DNA from: Ruminococcus sp. XPD3002
GTDB taxonomy: Bacteria > Bacillota > Clostridia > Oscillospirales > Ruminococcaceae
Direction of reading: 5' to 3'
Assembly: GCA_900119535.1 (NCBI GenBank)
Contig: FPJT01000006.1
Coordinates: 124,001 to 188,000 of the forward strand
Length of the DNA: 64,000 nucleotides
How positions within the stretch are numbered: the stretch's first letter is position 1; every line of letters starts with the position of its first letter. The notes under the pieces were generated by a model, which searched no databases, was not told where the DNA came from, and was given only the letters and a program-made list of their open reading frames with translations. Both the position numbers and the translations under genes were made by a program. This document shows positions 52,582 to 62,365 of the stretch, piece by piece.

Positions 52582-53340
52582 ATGATACATTTTGTAGGGG
52601 CAGGCTGCGGTGCTGCCGACCTGATAACTCTCAGGGGAAAAGAACTCATTGAAAAGGCAGATGTCATCATCTATGCTGGTTCGCTTGTAAACCCCGAACT
52701 TCTGAACTATGCGCGTTCCGACTGCCGTATATTCAACAGCGCTGAAATGGCTCTCGATCAGGTGATAGAGGTTATGAGGAATGCAGAGGAAAACGGATTC
52801 GATACCGTCCGTCTGCACACCGGTGACCCCAGTATCTACGGTGCTGTACGTGAACAATTCGACCGCCTTGACGAACTCGGGATAGACTATGATATCTGTC
52901 CCGGAGTAAGCTCATTCTGCGGCGCTGCGGCTGCACTTCATGCGGAGTACACACTTCCGGATGTGTCCCAGACCGTGATCCTCACACGTATGTCGGGACG
53001 TACAAAGGTGCCTGAAAAGGAAAGCATTCCATCCCTTGCGGCGCACAGGGCAACTATGGTACTGTTTCTTAGCGCAGGCATGCTTGAAGAGCTTTCAAAT
53101 CAGCTCATCGAAGGCGGATACAGTCCCGAAACTCCTGCGGCGATAGTCTACAAAGCCACATGGGCAGATGAGAAGGTCTGCCGCTGTACAGTGGGCACTC
53201 TCTCCGAGACCGCAGAAAAGAACGGCATTACCAAAACAGCGCTGATAACAGTCGGTAACTTTCTCGGGGACAATTACTCACTTTCAAAGCTCTATGATCC
53301 GTCCTTCACTACCGAATTCAGAAAGGCTGAAACAGAATGA
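52582..53340 (+). CDS. cbiF: Cobalt-precorrin-4 C11-methyltransferase
   Basis: SAM-dependent methyltransferase of the tetrapyrrole methylase family (also CobM), 252 residues. IHFVGAGCGAADLITLRG (about 2-19), ADVIIYAGSLVNPELL and RLHTGDPSIYGAVREQ (about 87-102) are diagnostic. I start at ATG 52582, right after the cbiD stop, with GGAGG upstream; a frame beginning at 52543 lies inside cbiD. Confidence 0.96.
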   Translation: MIHFVGAGCGAADLITLRGKELIEKADVIIYAGSLVNPELLNYARSDCRIFNSAEMALDQVIEVMRNAEENGFDTVRLHTGDPSIYGAVREQFDRLDELGIDYDICPGVSSFCGAAAALHAEYTLPDVSQTVILTRMSGRTKVPEKESIPSLAAHRATMVLFLSAGMLEELSNQLIEGGYSPETPAAIVYKATWADEKVCRCTVGTLSETAEKNGITKTALITVGNFLGDNYSLSKLYDPSFTTEFRKAETE

Positions 53341-54371
53341 ATATAGCCCTTATCTCACTGACCGAAAAGGGACGTGTACTCTCGGAAAGACTTGCGGTGC
53401 TTTCCCACGATCACACGGTCAGACGTCACTGCTTCCACTCTCATACGGACGAAAATGCAGTCCCGTTCACGGACCTTTCTGCACTTGCTGCAGAGTTGTT
53501 TTCCGCCTGTGATGCACTGGTTTTCGTATGTGCCTGCGGTATCGCCGTAAGGGTAATTGCTCCACACATACGCTCCAAGACTGAAGATCCTGCGGTCATC
53601 GTAATTCCTGACAGCGGAAGCCACGTTATCCCCATACTTTCGGGACACATAGGCGGTGCAAATGCACTTTCCAGACACATTGCCGAACTCATCAGTTCAG
53701 AAGCCGTTATCACTACCTCCACAGACACGGGAGGACTTTTCTCCCCCGACTCATTCGCAAAGGCAAACGGTCTCACTATCACCGATATGACCGCTGCAAA
53801 ACGCATTGCCGCACTCATTACAGACGGCAAAAAAGTCGGCTTCTGCTGTAAATACCCTCACGGTAAACTGCCTGAAGGACTTACACTCGATAAAGACTGT
53901 CCCCACGGCATCTACATCGGAAAGAACATTAAATCCACTCCATTTGATGATACTCTGCGGCTGATACCCCGTGATGTAGTACTCGGTATAGGATGCAGAA
54001 AAAACACTCCATTCGATGCCATAGAAAGCACTGTTCTTCATGTGCTTGCATCCGCTGATATCCCTGTGGAACGCCTGTATGCCGCCGCTTCTGCCGACCT
54101 AAAAAAGAACGAGGAAGGACTCCTTCAGTTCTGCGAAAACTATTCGCTGCCCCTTTACACCTATGCCGCTGAGGAGCTGATGTCCGCGGATGGAGAGTTC
54201 ACTGCATCAGAGTTCGTAAGGAGCGTTACAGGTGCGGACAACGTTTGCGAGCGGAGTGCAGTTCTGTGCAGCGGAGGCAAACTTATAGTACGCAAACAGG
54301 CTTTGAACGGTGTGACCGTTGCCGCCGCTGAAAGACCGGTCAGCATCGACTTTGAAAGGAGCATTCTATGA
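53337..54371 (+). CDS. cbiG: Cobalt-precorrin-5A hydrolase
   Basis: Opens the delta-lactone and releases the C20 carbon as acetaldehyde, leading to ring contraction. The 344 residues have the CbiG core ACGIAVRVIAPHI (about 65-77), VIPILSGHIGGANALSRHIA (about 96-115) and the C-terminal domain starting VVLGIGCRKNTPFDAIES (about 212-229). It overlaps cbiF and cbiH by four bases each (ATGA). Confidence 0.95.
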   Translation: MNIALISLTEKGRVLSERLAVLSHDHTVRRHCFHSHTDENAVPFTDLSALAAELFSACDALVFVCACGIAVRVIAPHIRSKTEDPAVIVIPDSGSHVIPILSGHIGGANALSRHIAELISSEAVITTSTDTGGLFSPDSFAKANGLTITDMTAAKRIAALITDGKKVGFCCKYPHGKLPEGLTLDKDCPHGIYIGKNIKSTPFDDTLRLIPRDVVLGIGCRKNTPFDAIESTVLHVLASADIPVERLYAAASADLKKNEEGLLQFCENYSLPLYTYAAEELMSADGEFTASEFVRSVTGADNVCERSAVLCSGGKLIVRKQALNGVTVAAAERPVSIDFERSIL

Positions 54372-55093
54372 AGCTGTATATCGTCGGATTTGGCTGCGGA
54401 AGCCGTGAAGGTATGACTCTCGAAGCTGAACGTGCCATTCTCGGAAGTGATCTCATTATCGGCTATACCGCCTACACCGAGATTGTGTCCCGTTTCTTTC
54501 CCGAAAAGCCATGCCTTTCCACGGGAATGCGTCAGGAGAAGGACAGAGTCGCACTTGCGCTGGAAAAAGCTCAGACTCAGAACGTAGCTCTCGTTTGCAG
54601 CGGAGATCCGCAGCTTTACGGTATGGCTGCACTTGCTATGGAAATGGGAAAGGATATTCCGGACTTTGAAATAGTACCTGTTGCAGGCGTTACAGCAGCT
54701 TTCAGCGGTGCTCCGCTTCTTGGTGCTCCCCTCACCCATGACCTTGCGATAATCAGCCTTTCGGACTTGCTCACACCTATGGAGAAGATAGTCAAACGCC
54801 TTAGATGCGCCGCTGAAGCGGATTTCATTATCGCACTCTACAACCCCTCATCAAAAAAGCGTTCAGATTACCTGATGAAAGCCTGCGATATAGTCCTCGA
54901 ATACAGAGGCAGCTCCACAGTCTGCGGATATGTCCGAAACATCGGAAGAGATGGACAGGAAAGCAGGATACTTACTCTCGGTGAGCTGAGAAACACTGCA
55001 GTTGACATGTTCACAACCGTAATTATCGGCAACTCCGAGACTAAAATAGTCGGCGGCAGAATGGTCACTCCCAGAGGCTACCGCAATGTTTAG
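54368..55093 (+). CDS. cbiH: Cobalt-precorrin-3B C17-methyltransferase
   Basis: Tetrapyrrole methylase that methylates C17 with ring contraction (also CobJ), 241 residues. LYIVGFGCGSREGMTLEAE (about 2-20), VCSGDPQLYGMAALAME (about 77-93) and IALYNPSSKKR (about 158) are typical. The end overlaps cbiJ by eight bases. Confidence 0.95.
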   Translation: MKLYIVGFGCGSREGMTLEAERAILGSDLIIGYTAYTEIVSRFFPEKPCLSTGMRQEKDRVALALEKAQTQNVALVCSGDPQLYGMAALAMEMGKDIPDFEIVPVAGVTAAFSGAPLLGAPLTHDLAIISLSDLLTPMEKIVKRLRCAAEADFIIALYNPSSKKRSDYLMKACDIVLEYRGSSTVCGYVRNIGRDGQESRILTLGELRNTAVDMFTTVIIGNSETKIVGGRMVTPRGYRNV

Positions 55094-55835
55094 GCTCATC
55101 ATATTCGCTGGCACCACCGAGGGACGACGTCTTGCGGAATTCTGCAAGGATAACTGCATTGCCGCAGATGTTTCCGTGGCGACAGAATACGGTGCAAAGT
55201 TTCTTCCCGATGTTGGCAGAGTACTCGTCGGAAGGGCGGACAGCTCAGATATGAGGTGCATATTGGCTGAGGGACATTACTCCCTTGCTGTGGATGCAAC
55301 TCATCCCTATGCAAGAGAAGCTACCGAAAATATCTGCGCTGCCTGTCATTCCACGGGAGTTAGATACGTCCGGCTCCTGAGGCAGTCCTCGGAAATAAAG
55401 GGAATGACTGCTGAGAGCATCACGGAGATAGTTGAACTGCTGAACAGTACTAAAGGCAACATACTCAGCACTCTTGGAAGCAAGTCCTTTTCATCACTAT
55501 CCGAAATAAATGAACGCTTTGAACGTGTATGGCTGAGAGTACTTCCATCGGATAGTATTGCGGAGGAATGTCACTTACTCGGATTCGATACAAACAAGCT
55601 GATATGTGAGAAAGGTCCATTTTCAACTGAACAGAATGTGGAACATATAAAGCTAAGCGGTGCGGATTGGCTTATCACCAAGGAGAGCGGTCCCGAAGGC
55701 GGATATCCTCAGAAGATAGCCGCTGCTGAACTTTGCGGAATAAAGACGGTGACTCTGCTTCGTCCGAAAGAAAAGGGGCTCAGCTTCGATGAAGTTGCAG
55801 AATTGATACTCAGTGAAAAGGAGAAAACAAAGTGA
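55086..55835 (+). CDS. cbiJ: Cobalt-precorrin-6A reductase
   Basis: Reduces cobalt-precorrin-6A with NAD(P)H; 249 residues (also CobK). RLIIFAGTTEGRRLAEF (about 3-19), AVDATHPYAREATENI (about 75-90), and LITKESGPEGGYPQKIAAA (about 202-220) are CobK/CbiJ signatures. It overlaps both neighbours. The start ATG 55086 lies within cbiH, without a strong separate Shine-Dalgarno site, so coupling is likely. Confidence 0.94.
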   Translation: MFRLIIFAGTTEGRRLAEFCKDNCIAADVSVATEYGAKFLPDVGRVLVGRADSSDMRCILAEGHYSLAVDATHPYAREATENICAACHSTGVRYVRLLRQSSEIKGMTAESITEIVELLNSTKGNILSTLGSKSFSSLSEINERFERVWLRVLPSDSIAEECHLLGFDTNKLICEKGPFSTEQNVEHIKLSGADWLITKESGPEGGYPQKIAAAELCGIKTVTLLRPKEKGLSFDEVAELILSEKEKTK

Positions 55836-57022
55836 AAGTATACGTAATAGGTACAGGAATGAACGATGAAAGCACTCTCACCCGTGAAGCTGCCGCTGCA
55901 ATTGCCGATTCAGAAGTCATAATCGGTGCTGAACGTATGACTTCCCCTTACCTGAGCAGCGGAAAAACTGTTCTCACTACCTACAAGCCTGCTGAAATAG
56001 CTGATTACCTGAATTGCAGCACTGCTTCATCTGCGGCTGTTCTCCTTTCGGGAGACACAGGCTTTTTCAGTGCCGCCAAGAGACTACTTCCCCTGCTGGA
56101 AGATCACGATGTGAAAACTCTCTGCGGTATCTCATCGGCTGCATACCTGTGCTCACTTACAGGTCACTCCTACGAGGATATGCGTTTCATCTCTCTCCAC
56201 GGAAGAAGCGCTAATATAGCTATAAACGTCCGCATGAACAGGTACTGTTTCTTCCTTCTCGGAGGAGAAATGACAGTAGGTGAACTGTGTTCACGCCTTT
56301 GCAGCTATAATCTCGGAGGAGTACGTATCTTTATCGGTGAGGATATGGGGTCGGACAGCGAAAAAATAACGGAATGTATTGCTTCGGACTTCACTTCCTA
56401 CGAAAACGTCAGTCTCTGCTCTTTGATCGTGGAGAATCCCGACTGCATAAAATTCATTCCCTCGTCCATGTCGGACAGCGCCTTTATCCGCGGTAACGTA
56501 CCCATGACAAAGGCTATCGTAAGAGGTTCAGCAGTCTCTTCACTTGAGATAGAAAGAGACTCGGTATGCTGGGATATCGGCTGCGGTACAGGTTCCGTAT
56601 CCGTTGAAATGGCTTACAGATGTCCGGCAGGGACAGTCTACGCCTTTGACAAGTCCGCTGAGGCTGTGGAACTCACAAAACAGAACAGCATGAGCCATTC
56701 CTGCGATAATATAACAGTCCGTGAAGGTGTGTGTCCCGATATCCTTGAAAATGCTCCTGCTCCAGACAAGGTTTTCATAGGAGGTTCTTCGGGTAATATG
56801 CTGAATATTTTCCGCTGTGCGACCAACAAGGGCTCTTCTCCCGATATTGCTGTTACAGCTGTATCCCTTGAAACACTGGAACAGGCATGCAGATGCTTTG
56901 AAGCATTCTTTTACATCTACACAGTAACTCAGATAGCTGTTACCGATACACGGAAAGTCGGAAACCACACAATGCTTACAGCTCAGAATCCCGTATTCCT
57001 AATAAGGGGGCGCAAGTCATGA
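55832..57022 (+). CDS. cbiET: Fused precorrin-6B methyltransferase CbiE-CbiT
   Basis: A fused enzyme of 396 residues equivalent to CobL: CbiE (about 1-200) methylates C5, CbiT (about 215-396) methylates C15 and decarboxylates the C12 acetate. CbiE has VYVIGTGMNDESTLTREA and VLLSGDTGFFSAAKRLL; CbiT has the SAM motif CWDIGCGTGSVSVEMAYR (about 251-268) and FIGGSSGNM. In many bacteria the two are separate genes. It overlaps cbiJ and cbiA by four bases each. Confidence 0.96.
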   Translation: MKVYVIGTGMNDESTLTREAAAAIADSEVIIGAERMTSPYLSSGKTVLTTYKPAEIADYLNCSTASSAAVLLSGDTGFFSAAKRLLPLLEDHDVKTLCGISSAAYLCSLTGHSYEDMRFISLHGRSANIAINVRMNRYCFFLLGGEMTVGELCSRLCSYNLGGVRIFIGEDMGSDSEKITECIASDFTSYENVSLCSLIVENPDCIKFIPSSMSDSAFIRGNVPMTKAIVRGSAVSSLEIERDSVCWDIGCGTGSVSVEMAYRCPAGTVYAFDKSAEAVELTKQNSMSHSCDNITVREGVCPDILENAPAPDKVFIGGSSGNMLNIFRCATNKGSSPDIAVTAVSLETLEQACRCFEAFFYIYTVTQIAVTDTRKVGNHTMLTAQNPVFLIRGRKS

Positions 57023-58356
57023 AACGTGTAATAATAGGCGGAACAGGCAGCGGATGCGGTAAGACTACAGTTACCTGTGCGATACTCTCAGCACTGAAAC
57101 AGAGGGAAATGTCCGTATCGTCCTTCAAGTGCGGTCCCGACTACATCGATCCCATGTTTCACAGACGTCTGCTTGGCACGGACTCCCACAATCTGGACAG
57201 CTTCTTCTGCAATAAAGATACAATCTGCTCACTTCTCGAGCGCTACGGCAGTTCATCGGATATCGCCGTAATTGAGGGCGTTATGGGTTATTATGACGGA
57301 AGCAGCGGTTCAGCACATTCTCTCTCGCTTATGACCGATACCACTGCGGTAATCACTGTTAACTGCAAGGGCATGAGTGACTCGATAGGCGCTGTGATGA
57401 AAGGATTTCTCACCTACCGCAGTCCGAATAATATCGCAGGATTCATCTTCAACATGCTTCCCGAAAAACTCATTCCCTTCGCAAAGGAATTGTGTGCGGA
57501 ACTGGGTACGGAATACTTCGGATGCCTGCCCAAAAACACTTTTACTATCGAAAGCCGTCACCTCGGACTTGTAACTGCTGACGAGATAGCCGATATCGAT
57601 GATCAGCTCCGTGAACTCGGCGCACTTGCTGAAAAGTATATCCTGCTGGACAAGCTCCTTGCACTCCCCGAAAATCCTGTTCCGCAGTATAAATCTTACA
57701 CTGTTAAACCTTTGAAAGATGCTCCAGTGATAGCAATTGCAAGGGATGCAGCATTCTGTTTTCAGTACCCAGAAAACCTCGATATCCTCACGGATATGGG
57801 ATGTAAGCTTCGGTTCTTCTCCCCTCTTTCCGACGGTCACCTTCCGCCTGCGGACGGTATCATCCTCTGCGGAGGCTACCCCGAGCTATACGCCGATAAG
57901 CTTGAGAAGAATTCAGTTATGAGGTTTGAACTGTATATGCTGCTTAACGATGGGATACCATTCATTGCGGAATGCGGAGGTTTCATGTACCTTCACGATG
58001 CCATTAAAGACTCGGCAGGTACCGCTTACTCTATGGTAGGATATTTCGACGGCAAGGCTTTCCCGAGGGAACGCCTTACACGTTTCGGCTATGTAACTAT
58101 GACTGCACATGAGGACACGGTTCTCTGTCCCGAAGGCGGAAGTATAAAAGCGCATGAGTTCCACTACTGGGACAGCTCTAACCGCGGAAACAGTTTCACC
58201 GCCGTCAAAAACAACGGAACAAAATGGGAATGCGGTCACAGCGACATGCACTGTTATGCAGGCTTTCCGCACCTGTATTTTCCGTCAGATATCGGGATAC
58301 CACGCAGGTTCGTACAGGCTTGCATCGACTACCGAAACAAAAAGGAGAAAAAATGA
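57019..58356 (+). CDS. cbiA: Cobyrinate a,c-diamide synthase
   Basis: ATP- and glutamine-dependent amidation of the a and c side chains; 445 residues. The N-terminal P-loop-like domain has GGTGSGCGKTTVTCAIL (about 7-23) and KCGPDYIDPMFH (about 37-48). The C-terminal class I-like glutaminase has the Cys in IAECGGFMYLHD (about 316-327). The end overlaps the phosphatase gene (AAATGA). Confidence 0.97.
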   Translation: MKRVIIGGTGSGCGKTTVTCAILSALKQREMSVSSFKCGPDYIDPMFHRRLLGTDSHNLDSFFCNKDTICSLLERYGSSSDIAVIEGVMGYYDGSSGSAHSLSLMTDTTAVITVNCKGMSDSIGAVMKGFLTYRSPNNIAGFIFNMLPEKLIPFAKELCAELGTEYFGCLPKNTFTIESRHLGLVTADEIADIDDQLRELGALAEKYILLDKLLALPENPVPQYKSYTVKPLKDAPVIAIARDAAFCFQYPENLDILTDMGCKLRFFSPLSDGHLPPADGIILCGGYPELYADKLEKNSVMRFELYMLLNDGIPFIAECGGFMYLHDAIKDSAGTAYSMVGYFDGKAFPRERLTRFGYVTMTAHEDTVLCPEGGSIKAHEFHYWDSSNRGNSFTAVKNNGTKWECGHSDMHCYAGFPHLYFPSDIGIPRRFVQACIDYRNKKEKK

Positions 58357-58907
58357 GGATAATTTTCATTCGCCACGGTCTGACCTCGGGTAACATGGAA
58401 GACCGTTATATCGGTTCAACGGACGAGCCCCTCTGTCCCGACGGTATTGTAGCTCTCAGGGAGCTTTCCTGTCCCTACTGCGATATAGTTGTATGCAGTC
58501 CCATGAAAAGGTGCATACAAACTGCCGATATACTCTATCCCAATGCGAAAAAAGTCATCTGCAAGGACTTTCGTGAGTGCGATTTTGGCGACTTCGAGGG
58601 AAAGAATTACAGTGAACTCAGCGGCAATGACTACTATCAGAAATGGATAGACAGCGGCGGAACTCTCCCATTTCCTAATGGTGAATCTCCCGAGGATTTC
58701 CGCAGTCGTACTGTTGCCGCTTTTGAAAGTATAATGTCCCGATATGCTCACTGTAACGTTCTCGCATTCGTGGTACACGGTGGAACTATAATGGCTGTAA
58801 TGGACAGATTTTCCTTTCCCCACAGGGACTATTTCGACTGGCACATCAAAAACGGAGAGCTGCTGACATGCGAATTCGACGGCTCTAACATCACACTAAC
58901 GGAGTAA
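58353..58907 (+). CDS. cobC: Histidine phosphatase, probable alpha-ribazole phosphatase
   Basis: A 184-residue phosphoglycerate-mutase-like phosphatase with the catalytic FIRHGLTSGNMEDRYIG (RHG, about residues 5-21), second arginine in VVCSPMKRC, CDFGDFEGKNYSEL and the second catalytic His in FVVHGGTIMAVM (about 144-155). Its place in the cobalamin operon suggests CobC, which removes phosphate from alpha-ribazole phosphate or adenosylcobalamin phosphate; sequence alone shows only the superfamily. Start ATG 58353 has AAAGGAG upstream. Confidence 0.87.
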   Translation: MRIIFIRHGLTSGNMEDRYIGSTDEPLCPDGIVALRELSCPYCDIVVCSPMKRCIQTADILYPNAKKVICKDFRECDFGDFEGKNYSELSGNDYYQKWIDSGGTLPFPNGESPEDFRSRTVAAFESIMSRYAHCNVLAFVVHGGTIMAVMDRFSFPHRDYFDWHIKNGELLTCEFDGSNITLTE

Positions 58908-58909
58908 TT

Positions 58910-59875
58910 ATGAAATACCTTATCCCCTCTCTTCCACTCATTATCGGAGCAGTTGCCGACCTCATCATCGGCGATCCGTATAACTTTCCACACCCTATAA
59001 AGGCTGTCGGAAAGCTGATATCCTTCATGGAGAAATCAGTGCGTAAGAACTTCCGTGACCTGCGAAAAGGCGGCATCTTCCTTACGACAGTTGTATGCTT
59101 CATCCCTGCGGCGATAACTGCTCTTCTGCTCTTTATCTGCTACAGGCTCAGCACCATTCTCGGTGTTGCGGCGGAGAGCGTCATCTGCTGTTATATGCTT
59201 GCTGCAAGATGTCTCTGCAAGGAGAGCATGAAGGTATGCAATGCAGCCGAAAAAAATGACACTGAAGCCGCAAGGCAGGCTGTCTCTATGATAGTTGGCA
59301 GAGATACATCCGTCCTTGACCATGAAGGCATCATCCGTGCCGCTGTTGAGACAGTTGCGGAAAATACATCCGACGGTGTAACTGCGCCCATTTTCTACAT
59401 GGCATTGGGTGGTGGAGTTCTCGGGATGCTCTATAAATCGGTAAATACTATGGATTCAATGATAGGCTACAAGAACGATGACTACATAGACCTCGGACGT
59501 ACTGCCGCAAAACTTGATGATGTGCTGAACTTCATCCCCTCGCGTCTTACCGCACTCCTTATGGCTGTTGTAGCTTCACCTCTCGGCATGGACAGCAGGA
59601 ACGCTTTCAGGATATGGAAAAGGGACAGACTTAATCATGCAAGTCCGAACTCAGCACAGACTGAATCTGCCTGTGCAGGTGCATTGCACCTGCGTCTTGC
59701 AGGGGATGCGGTGTATTTTGGCAAAGTCCATAAAAAGCCATATATCGGTGACAATGACCGTCCCATAGAAGCCGCAGATATACGCCGCGCCAACAGACTG
59801 ATGTACGGTTCATCGGCAATTATGCTCTTGATTGCAGTTATTTTCAGGACAATTCTTTTCGGAGTGATACTATGA
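58910..59875 (+). CDS. cbiB: Adenosylcobinamide-phosphate synthase
   Basis: Membrane enzyme that attaches aminopropanol phosphate to adenosylcobyric acid; 321 residues. The N-terminus ADLIIGDPYNFPHPIKAVGK (about 17-36), AVETVAENTSDGVTAPIFY (about 144-162) and NTMDSMIGYKND (about 177-188) are CbiB/CobD signatures. Four or five hydrophobic segments are present. It overlaps the next gene by four bases. Confidence 0.96.
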   Translation: MKYLIPSLPLIIGAVADLIIGDPYNFPHPIKAVGKLISFMEKSVRKNFRDLRKGGIFLTTVVCFIPAAITALLLFICYRLSTILGVAAESVICCYMLAARCLCKESMKVCNAAEKNDTEAARQAVSMIVGRDTSVLDHEGIIRAAVETVAENTSDGVTAPIFYMALGGGVLGMLYKSVNTMDSMIGYKNDDYIDLGRTAAKLDDVLNFIPSRLTALLMAVVASPLGMDSRNAFRIWKRDRLNHASPNSAQTESACAGALHLRLAGDAVYFGKVHKKPYIGDNDRPIEAADIRRANRLMYGSSAIMLLIAVIFRTILFGVIL

Positions 59876-60906
59876 TACAGAAACATGGCGGAAATATTTA
59901 CGGATACGGAGATATCCTCGATTTTTCGTCCAATATAAACCCACTTGGCCCGCCTGAGTCCGTCAGAGCGGCTTACCTCGCATCAGCTGAAACAATGGAC
60001 CGCTATCCCGACTCATCATGCACCGAACTTCGCTCAAAACTGTCAATGCACTTTGGTCTGCCTGCGGAGAACATAGTCTGCGGAAACGGTGCAGCGGACC
60101 TTATATACAGGGCAGTCCATGCACTGAGACCGAAGTCCGCACTGTTATGCCGTCCCTGCTTCGGCGAGTACGAAAAAGCGCTTGCGGAAACAGAATGCCG
60201 CATATCAGAGTACTTTCTCCGCGAGTCCGAAGGGTTTATTTTGGATGAGGACTTTCTTATCACTGTAAGCAAAGGATATGACATTGTGATACTTTGTTCA
60301 CCAAATAATCCTACGGGAAGGCTGATTCCTCCGCACATACTGGAAACAACTGCGGAAATATGCAGGGATAAGGGTACTGTTCTTATCTGCGATGAGTGCT
60401 TCATGGGCTTCACGGGATTGGCTTCCACACACAGTCTTACAAATTTCATGAACGATAACTGCATAATCCTCGGAGCATTCACAAAGCTCTACGCTATGGC
60501 AGGACTGCGGCTCGGGTACATGCTCTGCGGAAATGCATCTACAGCGGAAAAGATCGCAGGAAGCGGTCAGTACTGGAGCGTTTCATCCCCTGCACAGGCT
60601 GCCGGTGTCGCAGCACTGGACGAGTTGGACTACGTTGAACGAACCATTGAACTTATACGCCGTGAAAGAGAATTTCTCACCAATGAACTGACTGCACTGG
60701 GACTGAAAGTCTGCCCCTCGGATGCGGATTTTCTGCTTTTCAGGTCTGAAACAGAACTGTATGACCTTATGCTCACAAAGGGCATACTCATCCGCAGATG
60801 TGATTCATTCAGAGGACTGGACAGCAGTTATTACAGGATAGCGGTCAAAAACCACAAAGACAATTCACGATTTATCGATACACTGAGGAGGTGCCTGAAT
60901 GGGTAG
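59872..60906 (+). CDS. cobD: L-threonine-O-3-phosphate decarboxylase
   Basis: PLP enzyme that makes aminopropanol phosphate for CbiB; 344 residues of the HisC-like aminotransferase fold. KHGGNIYGYGDILDFSSNIN (about 4-23) is typical of CobD and distinguishes it from HisC, as do CSPNNPTG and the PLP Lys in GAFTKLYAMAGLRLGY (about 202-217). DECFMGF supplies the PLP Asp. Its place next to cbiB supports the function. Confidence 0.94.
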   Translation: MIQKHGGNIYGYGDILDFSSNINPLGPPESVRAAYLASAETMDRYPDSSCTELRSKLSMHFGLPAENIVCGNGAADLIYRAVHALRPKSALLCRPCFGEYEKALAETECRISEYFLRESEGFILDEDFLITVSKGYDIVILCSPNNPTGRLIPPHILETTAEICRDKGTVLICDECFMGFTGLASTHSLTNFMNDNCIILGAFTKLYAMAGLRLGYMLCGNASTAEKIAGSGQYWSVSSPAQAAGVAALDELDYVERTIELIRREREFLTNELTALGLKVCPSDADFLLFRSETELYDLMLTKGILIRRCDSFRGLDSSYYRIAVKNHKDNSRFIDTLRRCLNG

Positions 60907-62365
60907 ACCGATAATGATACAGGGTACTATGTCCGATGCAGGCAAAAGCTTCATTGCCGCCGCACTTTGCAGGATCTTTCGTCAGGACGGCTACTCAGTT
61001 GCACCGTTCAAGTCCCAGAACATGGCGCTTAATTCATTTATAACTCCCGACGGCTCGGAAATAGGCAGAGCTCAGGCAATGCAGGCAGAAGCCGCAGGTA
61101 TAGATCCTTCGCCGCTTATGAACCCCATTCTGCTGAAACCAACTACAGATACGGGTTCGCAGGTGATAGTAAATGGTCAGGTCAGGGGCAATATGAGAGC
61201 GGCTGAGTACTTCCGACGCAAAAAGGAACTCGTCCCCGATATCATGAAAGCCTACGATACACTCGCTTCACAGTACGATATTATCGTCATAGAAGGCGCA
61301 GGCAGTCCCGTAGAGCTGAATCTGAAGTCAGATGACATCGTAAATATGGGACTTGCAGAAATGGTGAAGTCCCCAGTTCTGCTTGTGGGAGACATTGACA
61401 GAGGCGGTGTTTTCGCACAACTGATAGGTACCCTCCACCTTCTTGAACCACATGAAAGGGACATGATAAAGGGACTTGTTGTGAATCGTTTCCGCGGCGA
61501 TATCTCCCTTTTCGATGAGGGCATCTCCATTCTCCGCAAGCTAAGCGGTAAACCTGTTGCGGGAGTAATACCCTACCTTGAATGTTCCCTTGAGGACGAG
61601 GACAGTCTCTCCTCGAAGCTCAGCAAATCCGATGTTACGGGACTTATCGACATCGCTGTTATAAAGCTCCCTAAGATATCCAATTTCACCGACTTTGACG
61701 TGTTCAGCCAGTACAGCGATGTATCGGTACGCTACGTGTCGGATGCTGCTCGTCTCGGACGTCCCGACCTTATAATAGTCCCCGGAACTAAAAGCACTAT
61801 CGCAGACATGAAATGGCTGAAAAGTACAGGACTTGATGAGAAAATAAAGTCCCTTGCATCTAAGGGCACCCTCGTATTCGGCATATGCGGAGGCTATCAG
61901 ATACTTGGAAAAAGCATCTCCGATCCATTCGGCTCAGAAGGCGGCGGCAGTACAGACGGATTAGGTCTTCTTGAAGGCGAAACAGTATTCGGCATCGAAA
62001 AATGCCAGCGGAGAACTCAGGGCTGCTTTACCTGCGGTGGTACATTTGCCTTTCTTGACGGCGCTTCATTCAGCGGCTATGAGATACACATGGGTACAAC
62101 TCGTGACAGCGGCACACCTCTTACTGACTGCGGAGGAAGCTACTCAGGCAGTGTGGCTGGCTGTTACATACACGGCATATTCGACTCCGCCGACGTGTCA
62201 GGACGTCTCATACGTCACCTGTTTGAACGTCGTGGACTAACCTACAGCGGAACTTCAACAGACCGCCGTGAATTCAGAGAAAAACAGTTCGACCTGCTTG
62301 CAGACCACGTCCGCAGAAGTCTGGATATGGACCTGATATACCGTATAATCAGGGAGGGAATATGA
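60899..62365 (+). CDS. cbiP: Cobyric acid synthase
   Basis: Amidates side chains b, d, e and g of adenosylcobyrinate diamide; 488 residues (also CobQ). The P-loop-like N-terminus reads MIQGTMSDAGKSFIAAALC (about 5-23), followed by KSQNMALNSF (about 39-48). The C-terminal amidotransferase has the Cys in VFGICGGYQILGKS (about 326-339). It overlaps cobD by eight bases and cbiC by four. Confidence 0.97.
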   Translation: MGRPIMIQGTMSDAGKSFIAAALCRIFRQDGYSVAPFKSQNMALNSFITPDGSEIGRAQAMQAEAAGIDPSPLMNPILLKPTTDTGSQVIVNGQVRGNMRAAEYFRRKKELVPDIMKAYDTLASQYDIIVIEGAGSPVELNLKSDDIVNMGLAEMVKSPVLLVGDIDRGGVFAQLIGTLHLLEPHERDMIKGLVVNRFRGDISLFDEGISILRKLSGKPVAGVIPYLECSLEDEDSLSSKLSKSDVTGLIDIAVIKLPKISNFTDFDVFSQYSDVSVRYVSDAARLGRPDLIIVPGTKSTIADMKWLKSTGLDEKIKSLASKGTLVFGICGGYQILGKSISDPFGSEGGGSTDGLGLLEGETVFGIEKCQRRTQGCFTCGGTFAFLDGASFSGYEIHMGTTRDSGTPLTDCGGSYSGSVAGCYIHGIFDSADVSGRLIRHLFERRGLTYSGTSTDRREFREKQFDLLADHVRRSLDMDLIYRIIREGI